Positions 1 through 5,726 of a stretch of DNA of 41,041 nucleotides are shown in pieces; within the stretch, counting starts at the first letter, position 1, and each line of letters opens with the position of its first letter. Origin of the DNA: an uncultured Muribaculaceae bacterium (GTDB lineage Bacteria; Bacteroidota; Bacteroidia; Bacteroidales; Muribaculaceae). The stretch covers positions 1 through 41,041 of the forward strand of contig CAJUKE010000026.1 in assembly GCA_910587075.1 (NCBI GenBank), read 5' to 3'. The position numbers and the translations under genes are program-made. The notes below the pieces were generated by a model, which did not search any database, was not told where the DNA came from, and saw only the letters and a list, made by a program, of their open reading frames with translations.

Positions 1-81
1 CATTATACGGTTAACCCACCATCCTCACCAACCGGAAAAATCTACTGACCCCAAAACCGTTCAAATACAAATTCAAGCGTG

Positions 82-89
82 CAAAATTA
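82..89 (-). promoter_or_regulatory. Leftward Bacteroidetes -7 promoter element
   Basis: Read on the minus strand this is TAATTTTG, a match to TAnnTTTG, within gcaaaattacaaa on the plus strand. The same 13-nt string occurs at the promoters in front of coaX and the DUF2851 gene. No good -33 element is visible. It would drive a leftward gene lying beyond the window edge. Confidence 0.4.
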
Positions 90-483
90 CAAATTAAAAG
101 GCACACTTTTACCCCCCCCAATCGTTAAAATTTGTTAATGAGAAGGTTAAAATACTTGTGAGATAAAAAGATGGGCAAGGAGAATCTCACGATCATCCCG
201 GCCCGGATACGTAGTAATATTACCAGTCAATATATGTGTAAATAAGCAATGGATATGCGGGTGTGATGATGCTACATATTTATTTTATATAGCGGATATA
301 GCGCGAAGTTAAGGTATAAAGGGAGCTGATGCAAACTTTCGGCGGGGAAAGATGAGGGCGGAAACGGCCACAAATTGTTAAAAATATTTAATAGTATGAA
401 ATAATAAGCTAAAGCGCAATAAGTTGCGAAATATTTTAGCGGAAGAGTTGCATTATCGCAGCCGCGAGGGGTTTTCGGGGCCG

Positions 484-491
484 TAACTTTG
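484..491 (+). promoter_or_regulatory. Promoter -7 element of the phage-like cassette
   Basis: TAACTTTG matches TAnnTTTG exactly and lies 70 nt before the first cassette gene. A -33 element is not obvious. The leader that follows is AT-rich and has no Shine-Dalgarno sequence, as usual in this phylum. Confidence 0.55.
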
Positions 492-561
492 CAGAGCGAT
501 GAGAGGAGATTGCAAACGAGATTCTATAAAAACTAATATTAATACTTAATCTTAATCTATT

Positions 562-1023
562 ATGGAAATAGAAGTGAATGAAGCTTCGCTTCCAGTTGAG
601 GAAGCTTCGCTTCAAGTGAAAGAAGTGAACGAGGTGAAGGGCGAAGAGGAAACTGGGGCTTCGCCTGAAGTGAATGAAGTGAAAGGGGTGGAGGGTGAAA
701 GAGCCGTCGGAACCGCGGACTACGAGGAAGCCGCTCGCTTAGGCTCGCTCAACCCGACAGGCTTCGCCGGGGAGGAGACGGCCGAGGTGGCGGAGGCCAC
801 GGCTCAGGAAGCCGCTGATGCCGCGGTGGCTGATGCCGGGATTCCGGCGGAGGAGGTTGAGCGGCGGGTTGAGGAGGCTTACCGCAGGGGTCGCAATGAG
901 TCGATCGCGGAGCTGATGGCCCGGCCCGGGATGTTCCAGCCGGGCGCGCCGAGGCCAACCCCGGGGGCCTCAACCACCGAGGGGTTCCTCGCCAACCGCC
1001 GCCCAAGCATATGGGACGTGTGA
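562..1023 (+). CDS. Acidic scaffold-like protein with heptad-repeat N-terminus
   Basis: I do not recognise this 153-residue protein by sequence. It is strongly acidic and has three parts. Residues 1-45 are a repetitive segment with a period near 7 (EASLPVE, EASLQVK, EVNEVKG). Residues 70-92 are Ala/Glu-rich. Residues 94-121 form a predicted helix (IPAEEVERRVEEAYRRGRNE), followed by a Pro-rich stretch and the end motif RRPSIWDV. Low-complexity acidic helical proteins encoded just before a major capsid gene are often scaffolding proteins, and that is the basis of the suggestion. The N-terminal coding DNA is made of a purine-rich 7-bp repeat seen elsewhere in the window in non-coding DNA, so that part may have arisen from satellite expansion. 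First gene of the cassette; the capsid gene follows after 140 nt. Confidence 0.55.
   Translation: MEIEVNEASLPVEEASLQVKEVNEVKGEEETGASPEVNEVKGVEGERAVGTADYEEAARLGSLNPTGFAGEETAEVAEATAQEAADAAVADAGIPAEEVERRVEEAYRRGRNESIAELMARPGMFQPGAPRPTPGASTTEGFLANRRPSIWDV
580..613 (+). repeat. 13-bp direct repeat inside the scaffold-like gene
   Basis: GAAGCTTCGCTTC occurs at 580-592 and 601-613, offset by 21 bp (seven codons), so the reading frame and the 7-residue protein period are kept. Related purine-rich GTGAANG units continue to about 690. Confidence 0.85.
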
Positions 1024-1079
1024 CAGGCTTAACTCTGCCGGCCAAGCTGCCCCGCGCCCCCCCGTAAGCCCCCCATCCC

Positions 1080-1155
1080 TTAAACTTTTATCTTAACTCT
1101 TAACTATAAACTCTCAACTATTATCTTAACTTTTTAAACTTTTAACTCTTAACAA
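1080..1155 (+). repeat. 7-bp periodic satellite in the capsid gene leader
   Basis: The leader reads as consecutive heptamers resembling TAACTCT / TAACTAT / AAACTCT / CAACTAT, about ten units. It makes up most of the gap between the scaffold-like and capsid genes. No promoter box is obvious in it. It ends just before the capsid start codon. Confidence 0.75.
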
Positions 1156-1163
1156 ACAAAGCT

Positions 1164-2669
1164 ATGTTTAAAACACTTATGAAGAAGTTAGTGGCTTATC
1201 TGCGCGCCCAGGAGGGGTGCAAGTACAAATGGATTCTCTGGCTCCTCGGGGTGCTCGGAATCCTCGGGTTCACCGACGCGCCCGACGCAGTGGCCCAGGC
1301 CCTCGGGGGCGCGGGCGACGCGCTGGCGGCGCTCACGGATGGCGGCTTGTGGCGCGAGTGGCTTTTCGGCTGCTCCGGGGCGAATGTCGCCGCTGTGGCC
1401 GGAATCGCCGGGGTGGCCGGCATGGGAGTCCACACCGAGGCCGCGACGATGACCACCCGCCTGGCCGATGAGCTGTCGCCCGGCCTGCTCCGCAACGAGA
1501 TCGACGACCGCATCGTGAAAATCCGCCCGATGTCGACCCCGCTCGACCAGATTTCGCGCTACGGCGGGAGCCGCCTGAGCGGTTCGATGAAGGTCGACTA
1601 CTACTCGGTCGACAGCCGCCCGGTTTCCGCCACGCTCACGGCGGCCTACGCCGGCGACAACGACCGCAGCCCCTCGGTGGCGGTGCCCGCGAAGCTGAGG
1701 GTGGCCGACGGCAGCGTGTTCCAGCCCTCCACCACGATCATGGTGCCCGAGGTGATGTCGACCAGCGGGGAGCCCCTGGTGCTGTATGTGTCGGAGTGCG
1801 ACGCGACGTCGATCACCGTGGTGGCTGTCAACAACTTCTACGACAATGTGGAGGTTGAGCGCGTGCCGCAGTTGGCGCAGGGAACACTGCTGGTGCGCAT
1901 GGGGCGCGCCGCCGGGGAGCTTGACGTAACCACCGCCCAGAGCGGGTCGCTCCCGGTGAAGAGCACCAACTACTGCCAGATTTTCAAGGCCCAGGTCGAG
2001 CAGTCGACCTATATGAAAATCGCCAACAAGGAGGTGGGGTGGACCTTCTCCGACCAGGAGGAAGCGGCCATAATAGATATGCGCATGGGCATGGAGAAGA
2101 ACTTCCTCTTCGGCCACAAGCGCCGCCTCAACCTCCCCGGCAAGAGCGACGAGGTGCTCCTCACCGGGGGTATCTGGAACCAGACCAAGAACACCTTCGA
2201 GTATGAGAAGCTGGCGGGCGAGGAGACCCTCGTGGCCCTCTGCAAGCAGGCCTTCGCCCACAACGCCGGTTCGTCGAGGAAGATCCTCCTGGCGGGCACC
2301 GGGCTCATCGAGAAGCTCCACAACCTTGAGCACCGCAGGGTGGTGATGTCTGACCAGGCGGTGACGAAGTGGGGCCTCGACTTCACCGAGATCCATTCGA
2401 AGTTCGGCACGCTCTATGTGCTCCACTCCGAGGTGTTCGACCAGTGCGGCATGCCTAACAACGGCATGGTGGTCGATCCGGAGTACATCACGAAGTACTG
2501 CCACGTGCCGTTCCGCACCGAGCGCCTCGACCTCCGCGCCGCGGGATTGCGCAACGTCGACGCCATAGTGATCACCGAGGCGAGCTGCCTGGTGCTCCGC
2601 TACCCCGAGTCGCACGTGCGCGTGGTGTTCACCGGCAGCGACGAGAACCCTTCCGAACCCAACCCCTGA
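1164..2669 (+). CDS. Phage major capsid protein (HK97-type candidate) with hydrophobic N-terminal extension
   Basis: 501 residues. From about residue 92 the protein resembles phage major capsid proteins of the DUF5309/SU10-like group (recognised from recall, not a search). It has an N-terminal segment DELSPGLLRNEIDDRIVKI, a long mixed beta region, a helical core around residues 295-375, and an end typical of capsid proteins (NVDAIVITEASCLVLRYP). The first 90 residues are unusual. They hold a transmembrane-like stretch WILWLLGVLGILGF (23-36) after a basic start, and a second Ala/Gly-rich hydrophobic stretch at 73-88. The ATG at 1164 follows the satellite leader. The unknown 180-residue gene starts 10 nt after its stop. 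The frame is intact and GC-rich like host genes. The long antisense frame on the other strand is a composition artefact. Confidence 0.72.
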   Translation: MFKTLMKKLVAYLRAQEGCKYKWILWLLGVLGILGFTDAPDAVAQALGGAGDALAALTDGGLWREWLFGCSGANVAAVAGIAGVAGMGVHTEAATMTTRLADELSPGLLRNEIDDRIVKIRPMSTPLDQISRYGGSRLSGSMKVDYYSVDSRPVSATLTAAYAGDNDRSPSVAVPAKLRVADGSVFQPSTTIMVPEVMSTSGEPLVLYVSECDATSITVVAVNNFYDNVEVERVPQLAQGTLLVRMGRAAGELDVTTAQSGSLPVKSTNYCQIFKAQVEQSTYMKIANKEVGWTFSDQEEAAIIDMRMGMEKNFLFGHKRRLNLPGKSDEVLLTGGIWNQTKNTFEYEKLAGEETLVALCKQAFAHNAGSSRKILLAGTGLIEKLHNLEHRRVVMSDQAVTKWGLDFTEIHSKFGTLYVLHSEVFDQCGMPNNGMVVDPEYITKYCHVPFRTERLDLRAAGLRNVDAIVITEASCLVLRYPESHVRVVFTGSDENPSEPNP

Positions 2670-2679
2670 TTCCGGCTAT

Positions 2680-3222
2680 ATGATGCTGGAACTCAGCAAG
2701 GCAGAGATGCTGGCGCAGTGGATGCTGCGCCGGCATCTTGAGCCGGTGCGGACCGACTGCCTGGTGGAGCGCGACGACGCTGTCGACCTTGAGGCGGTCT
2801 GCGCCATGGAGATGCGGGCATGGTATCTCGAACTGCTGGCCACAGCCCCGACGGAGCTGTTGGCGCCGACCGACGTGGCCGCTGAGTGCGACTGCGAGGC
2901 GTCGGCCGACGGCTACTCGGTTGATGTGTGGTTGCCCGAATCCGTTGTGCGCCCGCTGTCGGCCCGTCTGGCGGGTTGGGGGAGGAGCGCCTCGGTGGTG
3001 GGTCCCGACGACCCCTCGGCGCGGCTCTGCGCGACCCGTTTCGGGGCCGGGGGAGTGGCCGAGCCTGTGGCCGTGGCCGAGGCGGGAGGGAGGCTGCGCC
3101 TCTACTCGCGCCCCTCGACGCGCCGCACGCCGGTGGTGGAGAGCCTCTTGGCGGCGGTGGATACCGGGCCTGAGCGCTACCGCTTCGACGAGCGCGCCCT
3201 TTCGCTAATCAAACCTGTATAA
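2680..3222 (+). CDS. Unknown protein between capsid and portal genes (possible head-joining protein)
   Basis: 180 residues, not recognised. The N-terminal third is helical (LSKAEMLAQWMLRRHLEPVR, then VCAMEMRAWYLELLATAPTE). The rest looks like beta strands separated by Gly/Pro loops, ending ALSLIKPV. It has no signal peptide or membrane segment. The start is one of two adjacent ATGs (2680 or 2683), 10 nt after the capsid stop; the portal gene starts 12 nt after this gene, so all three are probably co-transcribed. By position it could be a head-completion or adaptor protein, but no motif supports that. Codon use matches its neighbours. Confidence 0.6.
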   Translation: MMLELSKAEMLAQWMLRRHLEPVRTDCLVERDDAVDLEAVCAMEMRAWYLELLATAPTELLAPTDVAAECDCEASADGYSVDVWLPESVVRPLSARLAGWGRSASVVGPDDPSARLCATRFGAGGVAEPVAVAEAGGRLRLYSRPSTRRTPVVESLLAAVDTGPERYRFDERALSLIKPV

Positions 3223-3234
3223 AATCACAATTCT

Positions 3235-4632
3235 ATGAACAACCAAGAGATACTCGCGCTCGCCCGCGAGTGCTGGGAGGCCATGGCCCCCGCCAGGGCG
3301 GCGCGGAGGCGCCACACGCGGTTCACCTACGGCGACCAGTGGGGCGACCCGGCCACCGACCACCGCGGACGGCGCGTCACCGAGGGCGCGCTCGCCGCCG
3401 TCGGCGGGCGCCAGCCGTTGAGCAACAACCTTATACGCACCCTGGTGAAGAGCGTCGTAGGGCGTTACCGCCTGGAGCGCTCCGAGGAGGCCCCGCCCGC
3501 CGGGGCGCTGGCCGAGCGCTACGCCCGCAACCGCCTCGACGAGCTCGACGCCCGCGCCCTGGAGGAGTTCCTCATATCGGGCATGGCGGTGCAGAGGGTG
3601 GGGGTGGAGACCCGTCCCGGAGGCGCCGGGGCGTGGGTCGATAATATCGCGCCCGACCACTTCTTCATCAGCCGGGTGCGCGACCCCCGCGTCACCGACG
3701 CCGAGCTTGTCGGGTGTCTGCGCGATATGAGCATCCGCGAACTCGCCGCCCGCTTCGCCCCGGGCGACCCGGAGCGCGCCGCCCGGCTGCGGGAGCTCTA
3801 CGGCGCGCTCGACGGTGCCGGGAGCCTCTTCGAGAGCGCCGGGCGCGAGGGTGCCGTCAGCTTCAGCCGCGCCCCGAGGGGATTCTGCCGGGTGGTGGAG
3901 GTGTGGACGCTCGAATACCGCCCCACCCTCCGCTGCCACGACCCCCTGGAGGCGCTCTACCGCGAGCTCCCCGCTTCGGAGGCGCCGCGTGTCGAGGCCG
4001 AGAACCGGCGCCGCCGGGACGAGGGGGTGCCGGAGGTCGATGTCAGGGCCGACTGCTCCCCCGTGTGGCGCTGCCGCTGGCTGGCCCCCGACGGCACCCT
4101 GCTCCGCGCCGAGGACTCACGCCTGCCGGGCGGGGCGCACCCCTTCGCTGTGAAGCTCTACCCGCTGATCGACGGGGAGGTGCATTCGCTCGTGGAGGAC
4201 GTAATCGACCAGCAGAAGCACGTAAACCGCCTGATCACGCTGATGGACAATATGATGGGCGCCGCCGCCAAGGGGGTGCTCCTGTTCCCCACGCGCTGCA
4301 AGGCCGACGGCATGAAGTGGGAGGACATTACCGACCGCTGGGCCCTCCCCGGCGGAGTGATCCCCTACAACGCCGTGCCCGGAGTGGAGCCCCGCCAGGT
4401 GGTGACCCCGCTGGGTAACACCGGCGCCGCCGAGATGCTCCAGACCCAGATCAGGCTCTTCGAGGACGTGTCGGGCGTGAGCTCGGCGCTGATGGGGAAG
4501 AGCGTCAGCGCCGCCGTCGGCGCCGAGCGCTACGAGAGCGAGGTTCGCAACGCCTCGGTGGCCATCAACGACCTCCTCTCGACCTTCCGCGACTTTATCG
4601 CTCTGCGCGACAAATTGTTGGCCGGGGCCTGA
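3235..4632 (+). CDS. Phage portal protein candidate (P22/SU10-like)
   Basis: 465 residues. In phages, portal proteins form the 12-fold ring through which DNA enters the head. Features in their usual order: an N-terminal helical part with HTRFTYGDQW near residues 22-31; SNNLIRTLVKSVVGRYR near 62-78; IAPDHFFISRVRDPRVTDAE near 138-160, like the 'P.nff.DP...D' stretch of P22-type portals; a helical arm before DVIDQQKHVNRLITLMDNMM near 322-341; and FEDVSGVSSALMG near 418-430 followed by a long helix. It ends soon after that helix, so it lacks the long C-terminal barrel of the larger P22 portal. No terminase gene lies near it, which is odd because portals are normally paired with one. Family assignment is from recall of the pattern. 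Confidence 0.72.
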   Translation: MNNQEILALARECWEAMAPARAARRRHTRFTYGDQWGDPATDHRGRRVTEGALAAVGGRQPLSNNLIRTLVKSVVGRYRLERSEEAPPAGALAERYARNRLDELDARALEEFLISGMAVQRVGVETRPGGAGAWVDNIAPDHFFISRVRDPRVTDAELVGCLRDMSIRELAARFAPGDPERAARLRELYGALDGAGSLFESAGREGAVSFSRAPRGFCRVVEVWTLEYRPTLRCHDPLEALYRELPASEAPRVEAENRRRRDEGVPEVDVRADCSPVWRCRWLAPDGTLLRAEDSRLPGGAHPFAVKLYPLIDGEVHSLVEDVIDQQKHVNRLITLMDNMMGAAAKGVLLFPTRCKADGMKWEDITDRWALPGGVIPYNAVPGVEPRQVVTPLGNTGAAEMLQTQIRLFEDVSGVSSALMGKSVSAAVGAERYESEVRNASVAINDLLSTFRDFIALRDKLLAGA

Positions 4633-4670
4633 TAAAAATGTCGAAAAAAAGTGGCGGGGTGGGAAAGGTT

Positions 4671-4696
4671 TTTGCCCAACCTCGCCGCTAACTTCG
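4671..4696 (+). promoter_or_regulatory. Weak internal promoter before the last two cassette genes
   Basis: TAACTTCG at 4689-4696 is a one-base variant of TAnnTTTG, with TTTG at 4671-4674. The spacing of 14 nt is shorter than the usual 19-20, so this may be a chance match. It lies in the 112-nt gap after the portal gene. Confidence 0.3.
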
Positions 4697-4744
4697 CGGT
4701 TGTTCACCAGAGTAATTTCTAATCTACGAAAAGCACGCGAGAAG

Positions 4745-5344
4745 ATGCTGAATGATGTCAACAGGCGCGACCGCGACTTCCTGCGCGCCGTGCGCCGCGA
4801 AACGGCCCGCAGCCTCGCCTCGGGGGTGGAGCTCACCACCCGCGAGGCGGTGGGGCGGGCGCTGACCTCCCCGGCCCCCTCCTTCTACCTTACCACGGAG
4901 TACGCCTGGCGCGTGCTCCGCGGTCAGGGGGAGCCGCGGCGCCTGAGGCGCTCCAGCCGCGAGGCCATGTGGGAGGCGCTCCGCGAGCGTTACCGCGAGG
5001 CGCTCGGCCGCCACCCCGGCGAGGACCCCTACGCGGTGCTCGACCGCCTGCTCCGCGAGGAGCAGGCCCCGGGGTTCTTCATCTCCGAGGCCCGGGCCTT
5101 ATCACTTTATTTCAAACTTTTAACAACGAACCGAAATGGAAATCAATCTGAACTGCGACACGATAATGGACGAAATGATGGCCGTCGCCGCGCTCCGCGC
5201 ACGAGGCGCAGCCGCGAGGGGCGAGGCGAGGGCACTGCTGACGCGCGACCAGCTACCCGCGCTGCGCAACATTCTGCGGATGGCCTTCGCCGAGCTCTGC
5301 CTGCGCCTGGGCGACGCGGTGGTAAGCTCCGATATGGACGCTGA
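4745..5344 (+). CDS. Helical cassette protein with duplicated APxFY motif and a suspicious 3' extension
   Basis: Read from the ATG at 4745 the frame encodes 199 residues; a TTG at 4700 would add 15 but falls in the promoter-like spacer. It appears to be an internal duplication: REAVGRALTSPAPSFYLT (residues 33-50) is echoed by AVLDRLLREEQAPGFFIS (97-114). Each is followed by a short helix ending in aromatic or hydrophobic residues (EYAWRVL; ARALSLYF). Past residue 123 the sequence becomes Arg/Gly-rich and unstructured. It runs about 209 nt over the next gene in another frame, through AT-rich DNA that looks like a spacer (5100-5135). I infer that the native protein ended near residue 123 and that the stop was lost or is hidden by a frameshift. 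No function is recognised; by position it is a cassette structural or accessory protein. Confidence 0.5.
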   Translation: MLNDVNRRDRDFLRAVRRETARSLASGVELTTREAVGRALTSPAPSFYLTTEYAWRVLRGQGEPRRLRRSSREAMWEALRERYREALGRHPGEDPYAVLDRLLREEQAPGFFISEARALSLYFKLLTTNRNGNQSELRHDNGRNDGRRRAPRTRRSREGRGEGTADARPATRAAQHSADGLRRALPAPGRRGGKLRYGR

Positions 5345-5615
5345 CGATCCCGCGCCCGACGAACCGTACGCTCCCGGGGCGGCTATGCGTATGTCGCTGA
5401 CGCTCGCCGCCGGAGGTCCCGCCGGGAAGGAGTTGGCGGTAAAACGCTCGCTGGAGCACGCCGCGGCAATGCTCGCCGCCTCTTACGCCCTGGGCGACGA
5501 CTCTGCCGGGGAGCTCCGCGCCGAGGCCGCTGCCGCCGCCGATGCCGTGCGCGGCTGCTGCCTGGCCTCCGACGCGGGCGCGGTGCCCCTCCGCGTGGCC
5601 CCCTTCTTTTTCTAA
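5136..5615 (+). CDS. Small unknown last gene of the phage-like cassette
   Basis: 159 residues, not recognised. The start MEINLNCDTIMDEMMAVAAL is followed by an Ala/Arg-rich helix (about 20-40), a helix LRNILRMAFAELCLRLGDAV, an acidic loop (SSDMDADDPAPDE), a beta-like stretch AAMRMSLTLAAGG, and long Ala-rich helices to the end PLRVAPFFF. This mix of N-terminal strand, helical bundle and short beta insert resembles small phage neck or head-completion proteins, but no motif proves it. The ATG at 5136 lies behind an AT-rich spacer typical of gene starts in this window, and codon use is GC-rich as in its neighbours. Its first 209 nt are overlapped by the extended frame of the gene before it; this frame looks the more natural of the two. 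pheT follows after a heptamer satellite and a promoter. Confidence 0.6.
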   Translation: MEINLNCDTIMDEMMAVAALRARGAAARGEARALLTRDQLPALRNILRMAFAELCLRLGDAVVSSDMDADDPAPDEPYAPGAAMRMSLTLAAGGPAGKELAVKRSLEHAAAMLAASYALGDDSAGELRAEAAAAADAVRGCCLASDAGAVPLRVAPFFF

Positions 5616-5619
5616 CCCG

Positions 5620-5660
5620 CTCACTTTTCACCCTCCACCCTTCACCTTTTTTCACCTTTT
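5620..5660 (+). repeat. Pyrimidine-rich 7-bp satellite before the pheT promoter
   Basis: Consecutive heptamers such as CTCACTT, TTCACCC, TCCACCC and TTCACCT fill the gap between the cassette and the pheT promoter. The same kind of repeat is found at 22243-22299 and, as its complement, in the start of the scaffold-like gene. Confidence 0.75.
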
Positions 5661-5672
5661 GCGTTGACTTCA

Positions 5673-5702
5673 TTGGGTTTTGGCAAAAAATAGCTAACTT
5701 TG
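5673..5702 (+). promoter_or_regulatory. pheT promoter
   Basis: The -7 element TAACTTTG at 5695-5702 is a perfect TAnnTTTG, with TTGG at 5673-5676 as the -33 element and an 18-nt spacer. The start codon is 24 nt downstream of the -7 box. pheT is therefore transcribed independently of the cassette. Confidence 0.7.
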
Positions 5703-5726
5703 CCGTTTGAAAGAACCATCCCAATT

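Larger units (their letters stand above)
1..561. other. AT-rich non-coding region upstream of the phage-like cassette
   Basis: About 560 nt with no convincing reading frame and much lower GC than the rest of the window. It contains a run of eight or more C near 111-119, a leftward promoter box at 82-89 and a rightward one at 484-491. I see no tRNA, integrase remnant or recognisable attachment site. The first three bases (cat) could be the start codon of a leftward gene outside the window, which would suit the leftward promoter, but this cannot be tested here. Confidence 0.6.

Noticed and set aside
1188..2615. A 475-codon open frame on the minus strand opposite the capsid gene
   Set aside because: It is a codon-composition shadow of the GC-rich capsid gene: His/Arg/Val-rich, no recognisable motif, no promoter or leader.
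1164..2669. A plain encapsulin nanocompartment
   Set aside because: Encapsulins are about 30 kDa and have no portal partner; this protein is 501 residues and lies two genes from a portal candidate.
562..5615. An intact functional prophage
   Set aside because: No terminase, integrase, repressor, tail or lysis genes in the window, and no attachment repeats recognised. The block is better described as a structural cassette.
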